Assembly: GCA_028289605.1 (NCBI GenBank)
Contig: JANQON010000004.1
Coordinates: 138,547 to 198,797, forward strand
Origin: Hyphococcus sp.
GTDB lineage: Bacteria > Pseudomonadota > Alphaproteobacteria > Caulobacterales > Parvularculaceae
Reading direction: 5' to 3'
Length of the DNA: 60,251 nt
Shown here: positions 50,846 to 59,175 of the stretch, in pieces
Position numbering within the stretch: the stretch's first letter is position 1
How the letters are laid out: each line of letters begins with the position of its first letter
Program-made: the position numbers and the translations under genes
The notes under the pieces: model-generated
Told to the model about the DNA's origin: nothing
What the model saw: the letters and a program-made list of their open reading frames with translations, nothing else
Database searches by the model: none

Positions 50846-50874
50846 AAAAAGGCTTCCGCATTCCCGCGAAAGCC
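50846..50874 (-). terminator. Attenuator-like terminator in the rplJ leader
   Basis: On the minus strand GGCTTTCGC pairs with GCGGAAGCC (nine pairs, one G-U) across a six-base loop and is followed by TTTTT. It lies about 82 bases upstream of the rplJ start codon, inside the leader, where it could prematurely end transcription. It may be part of an L10-responsive leader, but no anti-terminator was defined. Confidence 0.6.
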
Positions 50875-51008
50875 TGCCCCAGAAGGTCATGCGGCCCAGA
50901 TCGGCTGCGATGCCGACTGATCCTTTGCCTCCCGTCTATGCAGGATATTAAGTAGGAACCCTACCCCTGCAGTCTCGGACAGGTGCCGCCCCGAGAGGCG
51001 ACGGGCGG

Positions 51009-51036
51009 CTTTTACCGGGGAAAATCGAGAATGCAA
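51009..51036 (-). promoter_or_regulatory. Candidate promoter for rplJL-rpoBC
   Basis: TTGCAT (51036-51031) and TAAAAG (51014-51009) on the minus strand with a 16-bp spacer. It would give a leader of roughly 235 nt before rplJ. The match is moderate. Confidence 0.35.
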
Positions 51037-51157
51037 GGCTCTGCGTTCGATTTTTTCTATCGCTGTGATGTGAAACCGGCGGCCCTTGCGTCGGGGCCCG
51101 CGCTCTCCACCTCACGCGTCGCGTTATCAAACGCTTAACCTCATAGGAGAAATTTCC

Positions 51158-51904
51158 ATGTCACGCTTCCAAGGCAATTCCGTCCTGATCACGGGAGGCA
51201 CATCCGGCATCGGCCGGGCGACTGCAGAGCGGCTCATCCAAGAGGGCGCCCGCGTCGCCGTTACCGGGTCCAACGCTGACCGTCTCGACGACTTCAAAAG
51301 CCAACATCCCGGCGCGGTCACGATCCTCGCCGACAACGCCGATCCCATTTCCGCCGAAAACATTGCGAAATCAGTGAAAGAAGAGTTCGGCGCGGTCGAC
51401 GCCGTGTTCCTGAACGCCGGCTTTGGACGGTTCTCACCCATAGAACAGGTAACGGCGGAAGACTTCGACGAGCAATACGCCGTCAATGTTCGCGGACCGC
51501 TGCTCCAGGCGCGTGCTTTGTCGCCGCTTCTGAAAGACAACGCCAAAGTCGTCTTTACGACATCCGTCGCGCAAAATCTCGGGATGCCAGGGGGGGCGAT
51601 TTACAATTCCACCAAAGGCGCGCTGCGCACCGTTGTCCGTATCCTCGCCCGCGAATGGGCGGAGCGAAACATAAGCGTAAATGCAGTCAGCCCCGGCCCC
51701 ATCGGCTCCAGCTTTTTTGAACGCACCGGTCTGGACAGCGAACAAATCGAAGCCTTCGGCAAACAGATTATGGCGCAAGTCCCGCTCGGCCGGTTCGGCA
51801 AACCGGAAGAGGTCGCCGCCGTCGCCGCGTTCCTGCTTTCTGACGACGCAAGCTACGTCACCGGCTCTGAGTATGTCGTCGACGGCGGCATGAGCGAACT
51901 CTAG
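51158..51904 (+). CDS. Short-chain dehydrogenase/reductase (classical SDR)
   Basis: NAD(P)-dependent oxidoreductase of 248 residues. The coenzyme motif TGGTSGIG is at 12-19, NAG in FLNAGFG follows, and the catalytic S136, Y149 and K153 are in TTSVAQN and YNSTK. PLGRFGKPEEVAAVAAFLLS and the C-terminal GSEYVVDGGMSEL are typical. The substrate is not predictable. ATG at 51158 has AGGAGA seven bases upstream; the longer open frame upstream is not used. A strong terminator follows, so it is a single-gene unit. Confidence 0.93.
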   Translation: MSRFQGNSVLITGGTSGIGRATAERLIQEGARVAVTGSNADRLDDFKSQHPGAVTILADNADPISAENIAKSVKEEFGAVDAVFLNAGFGRFSPIEQVTAEDFDEQYAVNVRGPLLQARALSPLLKDNAKVVFTTSVAQNLGMPGGAIYNSTKGALRTVVRILAREWAERNISVNAVSPGPIGSSFFERTGLDSEQIEAFGKQIMAQVPLGRFGKPEEVAAVAAFLLSDDASYVTGSEYVVDGGMSEL

Positions 51905-51918
51905 GGCCTCTCCCTTTC

Positions 51919-51954
51919 AAAACGCGTCCCCATAAGCATGGGGACGCGTTTTTT
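51919..51954 (+). terminator. Strong Rho-independent terminator after the SDR gene
   Basis: ACGCGTCCCCAT and ATGGGGACGCGT form a perfect 12-bp stem with loop AAGC, extendable by A-T pairs, followed by a T-run (51949-51954). It lies 17 bases after the SDR stop and separates it from iorA. Confidence 0.92.
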
Positions 51955-52079
51955 GTGTCAGGCTTTTTTCGGCTCGCGCGCATTTCGCCTCGACGCCATA
52001 ACGTTGTATAGGTCATGGAGTCTTTGCGTTTCTGGACAGTTTCGATTGCCCTTGCGCCGCCTGACGAGAGGAAAACTCC

Positions 52080-52544
52080 ATGGCCGAATTCACTATAAAC
52101 GGTGAAAAACACACGATTGACGACGACTCCACCATGCCGCTCTTGTGGTATCTGCGCGACATCGCCGGACTGAAGGGCACGAAATTCGGCTGCGGCGTCG
52201 CCCAGTGCGGCGCCTGCACCGTGCATCTCAACGGGGTCGCCGTTCGGTCCTGCGTAACCCCGGCGACAGCCGCCGACGGTCAGGAAGTCACGACCATCGA
52301 GGGTCTCAGCGAAAACGGCGACCACCCCGTCCAGGCCGCCTGGCGCGATCTCAACGTCCCCCAATGCGGATACTGCCAGACGGGCCAGATGATGCAGGCA
52401 GCCTCGCTCTTAAACGCCAACCCCTCCCCGTCCGATGAGGATATTGACCAGACCATGCAGGGAAACATTTGCCGCTGCGGAACCTATCCGCGCATCCGCG
52501 CCGCGATTAAGACCGCCGCCAAATCTGCGGGAGGCGGATCATGA
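52080..52544 (+). CDS. iorA: Isoquinoline 1-oxidoreductase-type [2Fe-2S] subunit
   Basis: Small electron-transfer subunit of a xanthine-dehydrogenase-family hydroxylase, 154 residues. The plant-type cluster ligands are C38, C43, C46 ([15 protein letters not shown]) and C58. The second cluster ligands are C96, C99, C131 and C133 ([12 protein letters not shown] and [10 protein letters not shown]). The stop overlaps the iorB start by four bases. An upstream AGAGGA is present. The true substrate is unknown; N-heterocycles and aldehydes are typical of the family. Confidence 0.93.
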   Translation: MAEFTINGEKHTIDDDSTMPLLWYLRDIAGLKGTKFGCGVAQCGACTVHLNGVAVRSCVTPATAADGQEVTTIEGLSENGDHPVQAAWRDLNVPQCGYCQTGQMMQAASLLNANPSPSDEDIDQTMQGNICRCGTYPRIRAAIKTAAKSAGGGS

Positions 52545-54856
52545 TCGATAAGATCCAGAACATATCGCGCCGTTCCGTTCTGCGCGCCGGCGCCGGAACC
52601 GGCGTTTTCATGCTGGCGACGACTCTGCCCGGCTGCGGCAGCCCGCAGGACGACCTTGCCGGCGCACAGACGCCGCTCAGCACCGAGCTGGAACCGTTAA
52701 ACCTTTTCGTGTCGATCAGTGAAGACGGCACCGTTCAGGTGTTGTGCCACCGGGCTGAAATGGGTCAGCAGGCGCGCACCGGCATGGCGCGTGTGATCGC
52801 CGACGAACTGGAAGCCGACTGGGACCGGATCAGCGTCCTGCAGGCGGAGGGCGAAGCCAAATACGGTGATCAGAATACGGACGGTTCAACCACCATCAGG
52901 GCCGATTTCATGCGATTGCGCCGCATCGGCGCCAGCGCGCGCTCAATGCTTGAACGCGCAGCCGCGGAGCAGTGGGGCGTTCCAGTCGAAGAGTGCAAGG
53001 CTGTATTGCATGAAGTTGTCCATGAAGCGTCAGGCCAACGCGCAGGCTATGGCGCACTTGCAGCCGCAGCCGCTGCTTTGGAGCCGCCGGCCTATGAGGG
53101 CGACGGCTTCGACCCAACGGCCGCGACATACACGCTGAAGAAGCCCTCCGAATGGCGTTACATCGGCAAGTCGGCGGCGGCGGTTGATCTTGACGACATG
53201 CTTGTCGGCAAAGCCGTGTACGGCCAGGACCTCACCCTGCCCGGCATGAAGATCGCCGTCATCGCTCGGGCGCCGGTGCTTTACGGAAAAGTCAAATCTT
53301 TCGACGCCAGCGCAGCCGAACAAGAACCCGGCGTCAGCCATGTTCTCGAGCTGCCGGCGGGCGATCGGCCTGCGCCTGGCAATCAAGGCGGCTTTAACCC
53401 TCTCGGCGGCGTTGCTGTCGTCGCCGATAATACGTGGGCCGCCATTCAGGGCCGGAACGCGCTTGAAATCGAATGGGAAGACGGCGCCAATGCGGACTAT
53501 GATTCAGCGGCCTATCGCGCCGAGTTGGAAGCGTCCGTGAAAGAGCCGCAACGGGTCGTACGCGAAAAGGGAGACGTTGAGGCGGCCTTCGCCGGCGCGT
53601 CGAACGTCGTCACCGCCGACTATTACGTTCCCCATCTCGCCCACGCGCAAATGGAGCCGCCGGCGGCGCTCGCCGAGTTTAAGGACGGCAAAGTCGAGGT
53701 GTGGACGTCGACGCAAAATCCGCAACAGGCTCGCCTCGACCTCGCCGAAATACTCGGCGTCGGATACGAGAATGTCCGCGTCAACAACGCTCTTCTCGGC
53801 GGCGCATTCGGCCGCAAGTCAAAACCGGACTTTGTCTATGAAGCCGCGCTGCTGTCGCGCCAGCTCGGCGTACCCGTCAAGGTGATTTGGACGCGGGAAG
53901 ACGACATTCATCATGACTACCTGCACTCGGTCAGCGCCCAACGGGTCGAGGGCGCCCTTGACGAAAACGGCGCCCTGACCGCGTGGCGCCACCGCGTCAC
54001 GTTCCCGTCGATCGGGACGACATTCAATCCGGCGGCGGAATATGGCAGCGACGGCGAACTGAGTTTGGGCTTTACGGACAATCCGTTCGCGGTTCCCAAC
54101 ATGCGCCTCGAAAACGGAAAGGCGAAAGGCAAAATCCGCATCGGCTGGCTGCGTTCGGTGAATAACATTCAGCACGCCTTCGCCGTTCAGTCCTTCGCCG
54201 CGGAACTGGCGCACGCCGCCGGGCGCGATCCGAAAGACTACCTCCTCGAACTTATCGGCGAGGATCGGATCATTAATCTCGATGAAGAAGGGCTTCAGGT
54301 GGAATACGGTAACTACAATCAACCGTATGAAGACTATCCGATCGATACAGCGCGGCTGAAAAATGTCATCAACGTAGCCGCGGACGCGATTGGATGGCGC
54401 ACCGACCTGCCGCAAGGCCGCGGTATGGGCATCGCCGGTCATCGCAGCTTTCTGAGCTACGTGGCGACAGCTGTCGAAGTCTCCGTCAGTGAAGACGGCG
54501 CCCTTGAGATTCCGCGCATGCACGTCGCCTGCGACTGCGGCGTCGCCGTCAACCCTGAGTCGGTGCGCGCACAGATGGAAGGCGGTTCAATTTTCGCGCT
54601 GTCTTGTATTCTGTCGAGCGCGATTACGGTCGCCGCCGGCCGGGTCGAACAGAATAATTTCTACGACTACGAGATGGCGCGGATCCATCAGGCGCCGAGA
54701 GAGATCGACATCACGCTCGTTGAAAGCGACGCCGCTCCCGGCGGGGTCGGCGAACCGGGTACGCCGCCCTTCGCCCCCGCTCTGGTCAACGCAATATTCG
54801 CGGCCACAGGAAAACGCATCCGGGAGCTGCCCCTTGGGGACCAACTAAGAGCCTAA
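52541..54856 (+). CDS. iorB: Isoquinoline 1-oxidoreductase-type molybdopterin subunit, Tat-exported
   Basis: Large catalytic subunit, 771 residues, of the aldehyde oxidase/xanthine dehydrogenase family. The twin-arginine motif SRRSVLRAG at 9-17 is followed by a hydrophobic stretch and LPGC, with C32 in a lipobox-like setting, so it may be a periplasmic lipoprotein. [17 protein letters not shown] and the active-site glutamate E738 in [18 protein letters not shown] are seen. The [2Fe-2S] partner is encoded with a 4-base overlap and has no signal, as expected for co-export. No flavin subunit, cytochrome or XdhC-type maturation gene is adjacent. Confidence 0.93.
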   Translation: MIDKIQNISRRSVLRAGAGTGVFMLATTLPGCGSPQDDLAGAQTPLSTELEPLNLFVSISEDGTVQVLCHRAEMGQQARTGMARVIADELEADWDRISVLQAEGEAKYGDQNTDGSTTIRADFMRLRRIGASARSMLERAAAEQWGVPVEECKAVLHEVVHEASGQRAGYGALAAAAAALEPPAYEGDGFDPTAATYTLKKPSEWRYIGKSAAAVDLDDMLVGKAVYGQDLTLPGMKIAVIARAPVLYGKVKSFDASAAEQEPGVSHVLELPAGDRPAPGNQGGFNPLGGVAVVADNTWAAIQGRNALEIEWEDGANADYDSAAYRAELEASVKEPQRVVREKGDVEAAFAGASNVVTADYYVPHLAHAQMEPPAALAEFKDGKVEVWTSTQNPQQARLDLAEILGVGYENVRVNNALLGGAFGRKSKPDFVYEAALLSRQLGVPVKVIWTREDDIHHDYLHSVSAQRVEGALDENGALTAWRHRVTFPSIGTTFNPAAEYGSDGELSLGFTDNPFAVPNMRLENGKAKGKIRIGWLRSVNNIQHAFAVQSFAAELAHAAGRDPKDYLLELIGEDRIINLDEEGLQVEYGNYNQPYEDYPIDTARLKNVINVAADAIGWRTDLPQGRGMGIAGHRSFLSYVATAVEVSVSEDGALEIPRMHVACDCGVAVNPESVRAQMEGGSIFALSCILSSAITVAAGRVEQNNFYDYEMARIHQAPREIDITLVESDAAPGGVGEPGTPPFAPALVNAIFAATGKRIRELPLGDQLRA

Positions 54857-55215
54857 AGCGAGCCAACGCCGGCGGCGCGGCTTCGCCGACTCGTCTTGAA
54901 GGCTTCGCGCGCCGATTCGACGCATTAAGAGCGATCGTTCGCCCATCGGCGCCTTGCAGGTTCGGCGCGCAAAGTGCGCCCATATGGCCAAAATCGGTTC
55001 CGTTTTCGCCGGGATCGCGCACCATTATGGTTACGACTCCCAAAATGGGAACAAGACCGCGGTTTTTTACCGGCACGCTATTGGCAAGTGATCCACTAAC
55101 ACCATATTTCGGCGGAATTATTCTGTCCGGGACTATCGCCAAACACGTTTAGAGTGGTAATCAATACCGCGAAATCGGACGTCAATCAGCAAGTTTGCGT
55201 TTGGGGGAGACGCTG
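54857..55215. other. Intergenic region before the carbamoyltransferase cassette
   Basis: 359 bp with no convincing gene. A small hairpin GGCGCGC-AAA-GTGCGCC (54964-54980) lacks a T-run but could end iorB transcription with Rho. TTGGCA (55081-55086) with an AT-rich CATATTTC about 16-17 bp downstream is a weak candidate promoter for the cassette. The rightmost 100 bases are noticeably more AT-rich than the flanking genes. Confidence 0.4.
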
Positions 55216-56583
55216 ATGATCACGGCAAAGCCCTTTCGAAAAGAGAGGCTTTTGGGAACGCTGCTCTGTGCGGTTCCGGCAATTTATTGCTTTTCTATAG
55301 CCGCTTACGCGGTCTGGCAGTTTGACGATTTTGCCGGCTCCTTGGTCTATTTCACACGCTATGTGGCCGCCCCGGCGCTCATCGGCGGCGCCCTCGTCTG
55401 GATGATTTTCGCAGGCAAAGCACAAACGAGGACCATTGTCGGCGTGAACGCCATGGCCATCCTCGCAGCGCTGTTCGCCCATGAAGCGTACGCGACCTCA
55501 TCAATCGCGAAAGCCTTGAAACAATCCATCGCATCGGTTCAGGCCGACACGTCCCAGAGTTCGGCGTCGGTTCGGTCCCTGCCGCCCGGCGCAACGCTGA
55601 GGCGCCTCAATTATCAGGCGGGATTAACGACCTCACTTGAAGAAGCTGTTCTGGGCGGTCCGCCTCACCGCGACGTATTGATGTGCTTTCATCCGACCAA
55701 AGGGCCGGTGCGCTATAGATCCGACCGATACGGCTTCAACAATCCGGACACGATTTACGATGCGGACGCCATCGACGTGGCCCTGTTTGGAGACTCCTTT
55801 ACGGAAGGCATATGCCTGGAGCCCGGCGACGACGTCGCCGGACAGGTTCGATCGGCTGGCTTCAATGCGGCGAATTTTGGAATTCGCGGCAACGGACCGC
55901 TGTTCGAACTCGCCGCGATGGGACGCTACGGCCGCGCGTTCAAACCGAAGACGGTTGTTGTTCTCTACTACGCCGGGAACGACGGATCGAATCTGGAGCA
56001 AGAGGCCAGCGAAGCGTGGCTCATGGCGGGACTTGAAGATGACGCTGACTATGGCTCTCCGGCTTGGTCCGAAGCGCAGAAAGCCAGTGTGGACAGTGCG
56101 ATTCCCGTCCTCGCGAATACGAGCGGAGCGGCCTCATCGCAAAGCTATCGAAGGCGGTTGATGCGCAACTTCGTGGCGTTGGCGCAAACGTGGTCGGTCC
56201 TGGGCCTCCACTACCCGAGCCTGCCGAAACACCAGCCCATTTTTCTCGACGTTATCTCGAAGATGGAATCTCTGGCCAAAGAGTGGGACGGTGATTTTAT
56301 CCTGGTCTATATCCCTCGGGCGGAACGGTTCCGCGGCGCATTGCCCAATGATTTTGTTTTTGACGCAGACAGACGGTTAGTCATTGAAGCCGCAAAGCAA
56401 GCAAACATCTCCCTCATCGACCTGGCGGAGGAATTCGGCAAAACAGGAGACCCCTACGCGAATTTCGGCCCTGACGGGCATTTCAGCGAAGAGGGCGCAA
56501 AACTTGCAGCAAGCCTGATTATCGAAGAAATCAAAGTTGCTCGCGGAGAGCAAATCGCGGCCTCCGCCGCCGTAAGCCGATAA
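55216..56583 (+). CDS. Membrane-anchored SGNH/GDSL hydrolase-like protein
   Basis: The ATG at 55216 has GGGGGAGA five bases upstream and is preferred to a TTG at 55195; the product has 455 residues. Three N-terminal membrane segments (about 12-34, 47-66, 72-88) precede a soluble SGNH domain. The nucleophile serine S194 is in ALFGDSFTEG, the next block is FGIRGNGPLFELAAMG, an asparagine block is YYAGNDGSN, and the catalytic Asp-His pair D420/H422 is in PDGHFSEEG. Related domains are O-acyl esterases or transferases acting on polysaccharides. First gene of a four-gene rightward operon ending in a carbamoyltransferase. Confidence 0.82.
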   Translation: MITAKPFRKERLLGTLLCAVPAIYCFSIAAYAVWQFDDFAGSLVYFTRYVAAPALIGGALVWMIFAGKAQTRTIVGVNAMAILAALFAHEAYATSSIAKALKQSIASVQADTSQSSASVRSLPPGATLRRLNYQAGLTTSLEEAVLGGPPHRDVLMCFHPTKGPVRYRSDRYGFNNPDTIYDADAIDVALFGDSFTEGICLEPGDDVAGQVRSAGFNAANFGIRGNGPLFELAAMGRYGRAFKPKTVVVLYYAGNDGSNLEQEASEAWLMAGLEDDADYGSPAWSEAQKASVDSAIPVLANTSGAASSQSYRRRLMRNFVALAQTWSVLGLHYPSLPKHQPIFLDVISKMESLAKEWDGDFILVYIPRAERFRGALPNDFVFDADRRLVIEAAKQANISLIDLAEEFGKTGDPYANFGPDGHFSEEGAKLAASLIIEEIKVARGEQIAASAAVSR

Positions 56584-56591
56584 GGAACCGC

Positions 56592-57044
56592 ATGGCGCGT
56601 AACAAGGCAAAATTCGCACCGCACGAGGCCGGCGCCACATCTGAGGCGCCGCCGGAGCCTTCCAATCGCTCCTTTGGACTGATTGTGGGCGGGATCGCGC
56701 TCGCCATCGGCGCGCTTCGTTTCTTTATTCTCGATCACAGCGGCCCCTTCACCATCGGTTTCCTGGCGATCGGCGGCGCCTTAATGCTGCTGGGCCTGAT
56801 TGCCCCGTCGCTTCTTTCCATACCCAACCGATTGTGGATGAAGCTTGGCGTGCTGCTTGGGATAATCGTTACACCGATCGTTCTCGGTCTCATCTTTCTG
56901 TCGACATTCGTTCCCATCGGTTTTTTGATGCGTTTGCGCGGCTACGATCCCATGCGGCGCGCAGAAAAAGATCCCGGCGAAAGCTATTGGATCGTACGGG
57001 ATCCGGCCGGACCCGATCCAAAGACAATGCCGAACCAGTTCTAA
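56592..57044 (+). CDS. SxtJ-like small membrane protein
   Basis: A 150-residue protein with a charged N-terminus and three hydrophobic segments (about 28-46, 52-72, 82-112), then a conserved cytoplasmic tail with PIGFLMRLRGYDPMRR and ESYWIVRDP. This pattern matches the SxtJ family, which I recall from saxitoxin clusters and from loci next to carbamoyltransferases; its function is unknown. The ATG has AAGGA five bases upstream and lies 8 bp after the SGNH gene. The next gene starts 13 bp downstream. Confidence 0.8.
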   Translation: MARNKAKFAPHEAGATSEAPPEPSNRSFGLIVGGIALAIGALRFFILDHSGPFTIGFLAIGGALMLLGLIAPSLLSIPNRLWMKLGVLLGIIVTPIVLGLIFLSTFVPIGFLMRLRGYDPMRRAEKDPGESYWIVRDPAGPDPKTMPNQF

Positions 57045-57057
57045 ACGGAAAACACAC

Positions 57058-57207
57058 ATGGACTTCATCGTAGAACTCTGGCGATTCATGCGAGCCCGCC
57101 GTAAGTTTTGGCTCCTCCCGGTCATATTCATGCTGACGATTTTCGGCGGCTTGCTTGTATTGGCCCAAGGCTCGCCAGTGGCCCCGTTTATTTACTCGCT
57201 GTTCTAG
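57058..57207 (+). CDS. DUF5989/SxtK-like membrane peptide (49 aa)
   Basis: Short gene easily missed because of its length. It encodes MDFIVELWRFMRARRKFWLL followed by PVIFMLTIFGGLLVLAQGSP and VAPFIYSLF: an amphipathic basic N-terminus, one membrane helix and the conserved QGSPVAPFIY end. This matches the DUF5989 family, found beside SxtJ-like and carbamoyltransferase genes. Role unknown; an anchor or assembly subunit for the carbamoyltransferase is my inference. It lies 13 bp after the SxtJ-like gene and 23 bp before the carbamoyltransferase gene. Confidence 0.85.
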   Translation: MDFIVELWRFMRARRKFWLLPVIFMLTIFGGLLVLAQGSPVAPFIYSLF

Positions 57208-57230
57208 TCGCTCCGGCCACCAGTTCCATC

Positions 57231-59069
57231 ATGCGCATTCTCGGCATTTCCGCTTTTTATCACGACAGCGCCGCCGCCCTCGTTGAGGACGGTAAGATTG
57301 TGGCCGCCGCCCAGGAGGAGCGTTTCACACGCGTTAAGCACGATCCGCGCTTTCCAAAAAACAGCATCGACTACTGCCTTCAGGAAGCGAACTGCGCTCT
57401 CGACAGCGTGGATTATGTCGCGTTCTACGAAAAGCCGCTTATCAAATTCGAACGGCTTCTGGAGACATACCTGGCAAACGCGCCGCGGGGCTTTCGGTCC
57501 TTCCAAATGGCGATTCCGGTTTGGGTGAAGGAAAAGCTCTTCCAGAAGACGGGCCTGAAAAAGTCTCTCAAAAGCTTAGAGGGCGGCGACAAATGGAACC
57601 AGAATATTCTGTTTACCGAGCATCATCAGTCGCATGCGGCGAGCGCATTCTTCGCATCTCCATTTGAGAGCGCCGCTGTCTTGACCATGGACGGGGTTGG
57701 CGAATGGTGCACAACCTCAATCGGTCGCGGCCAGGGCAACAGTCTTGAGATCGAACGCGAGCTGCATTTCCCTCACTCGCTCGGCCTGCTGTACTCCGCT
57801 TTCACATATTTTACCGGTTTCAAGGTCAATTCCGGCGAGTACAAGCTCATGGGTTTGGCGCCGTATGGCGAGCCTCGGTTCACTCAGGTGATTTTGGACA
57901 ATCTGATTGACCTTCGTGAAGACGGCTCATTCAGGCTCAACCAGAAGTTCTTCAATTACTGCACTGGTCTGACGATGACCAATGACGCCTTTGCATCGCT
58001 GTTTGAGGGCCCTCCGCGAAAAGCGGAAGATCGACTGACGCAACGGGAAATGGACATTGCGGCGTCGATCCAACAAGTCACGCAACAGGTCGTTCTCAGG
58101 CTGGCCCGGGAAGCGAGAAAAACAACGGGTGAAGAGAATCTCTGCCTGGCGGGCGGGGTCGCATTGAATTGCGTCGCCAATGGCGAACTTCTCCGCGAAG
58201 GCATTTTTGAAAACATCTGGGTGCAGCCGGCGGCCGGCGACGCCGGCGGCGCGCTTGGCGCCGCGCTGTCCACCTGGCATCAATTTCTCGATGAGCCCAG
58301 AACGCCGCTGGGCAATCATCAAGACAACATGCGGGGCGCATACCTCGGCCCGTCCTTTTCCCAATCCGATATCGAAGACCGACTGACCAAAGCCGGCGGC
58401 GTCTTTGAAAAGCACGCCGAGGACAGCGTGATCGCGATGACGGCCGATGCGCTGGCCGACGGAAAGGCGGTCGGGTGGATGCAAGGCCGCATGGAGTTTG
58501 GACCGAGGGCCCTCGGCGGTCGGTCGATCCTTGGCGACCCGAGATCGCCGACGATGCAGAAGCTTCTGAACCTGAAAGTGAAGTTTCGCGAGAGCTTTCG
58601 TCCTTTTGCGCCGTCAGTGCTGCGCGAAGACGTTGCAGAGTGGTTTGATATTGATACGGACAGCCCGTACATGTTGATGGTCGCCGGCGTAACAAAAGAC
58701 CGTCTGCGTACCATGACGGAGGAAGAAAACGCTCTCTTCGGCATCGAAAAGCTGAACGTGGCGCGTTCTGAAATCCCTGCGGTCACCCATGTGGACTACT
58801 CAGCACGGGTGCAGACGGTCCACCGCGAGACCAACCCCCGCTATCATGCCCTGATCTCTGAGTTCAAACAGCGCACCGGCTGTCCTGTGATCGTGAATAC
58901 GAGCTTCAATGTGCGCGGAGAGCCCATCGTCTGCTCACCCGAAGACGCCTTCCGGTGCTTCATGGGCACGGACCTGGATATGCTCGTCGTCGGCGACTGC
59001 GTGCTCAGGAAAGAAGATCAGGACCCGGCGCTGGCGCAGGATTACAAGGAAGCCTTCGAACTCGACTAG
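57231..59069 (+). CDS. Carbamoyltransferase, NodU/CmcH/SxtI family
   Basis: Transfers a carbamoyl group from carbamoyl phosphate (through carbamoyl-adenylate) to a hydroxyl of a sugar or small molecule. ATG at 57231 gives MRILGISAFYHDSAAALVED and 612 residues; a longer open frame upstream overlaps DUF5989. The Kae1-like half has EHHQSHAASAFF with metal ligands H131/H135, TMDGVGEW, GEYKLMGLAPYG and LAGGVALNCVANGEL. The C-terminal YrdC-like half has GRMEFGPRALGGRSILGDPR near 420 and NTSFNVRGEPIVCSPEDAFR. The acceptor is unknown. Last gene of the cassette; a bidirectional terminator follows. Confidence 0.94.
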   Translation: MRILGISAFYHDSAAALVEDGKIVAAAQEERFTRVKHDPRFPKNSIDYCLQEANCALDSVDYVAFYEKPLIKFERLLETYLANAPRGFRSFQMAIPVWVKEKLFQKTGLKKSLKSLEGGDKWNQNILFTEHHQSHAASAFFASPFESAAVLTMDGVGEWCTTSIGRGQGNSLEIERELHFPHSLGLLYSAFTYFTGFKVNSGEYKLMGLAPYGEPRFTQVILDNLIDLREDGSFRLNQKFFNYCTGLTMTNDAFASLFEGPPRKAEDRLTQREMDIAASIQQVTQQVVLRLAREARKTTGEENLCLAGGVALNCVANGELLREGIFENIWVQPAAGDAGGALGAALSTWHQFLDEPRTPLGNHQDNMRGAYLGPSFSQSDIEDRLTKAGGVFEKHAEDSVIAMTADALADGKAVGWMQGRMEFGPRALGGRSILGDPRSPTMQKLLNLKVKFRESFRPFAPSVLREDVAEWFDIDTDSPYMLMVAGVTKDRLRTMTEEENALFGIEKLNVARSEIPAVTHVDYSARVQTVHRETNPRYHALISEFKQRTGCPVIVNTSFNVRGEPIVCSPEDAFRCFMGTDLDMLVVGDCVLRKEDQDPALAQDYKEAFELD

Positions 59070-59116
59070 CAACTTTCGTCGTCAACGCCGGCTTTCGACA
59101 GAACACACCCTTTCAC

Positions 59117-59149
59117 AAAAAAACCCGGCTCCATGAAGAAGCCGGGTTT
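59117..59149. terminator. Terminator between carbamoyltransferase and rplA
   Basis: AAACCCGGCT (59121-59130) pairs with AGCCGGGTTT (59140-59149) across a nine-base loop. On the minus strand the stem runs into an uninterrupted T-run, so it is a strong terminator for rplK-rplA. On the plus strand TTTAATTTAG follows, giving weaker termination of the cassette. It shows that rplKA transcription stops here rather than continuing to rplJ. Confidence 0.82.
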
Positions 59150-59175
59150 AATTTAGTTCGCAAACGATCGGCGCG

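Larger units (their letters stand above)
50765..51157. other. rplJ leader and SDR upstream region
   Basis: 393 bp without a gene between divergent rplJ and the SDR gene. The minus strand carries a candidate promoter, a GC hairpin around 50988-51009 (GCCGCC/GGCGGC arms), and a strong hairpin with U-run at 50846-50874. The plus-strand SDR gene has AGGAGA at 51145-51150; its promoter was not recognised. Confidence 0.5.

Noticed and set aside
50950-59175. Mobile-element origin of the rplA|rplJ insert
   Set aside because: No transposase, terminal inverted repeats, direct repeats or attachment sites could be seen at either edge, so the mechanism is left open.
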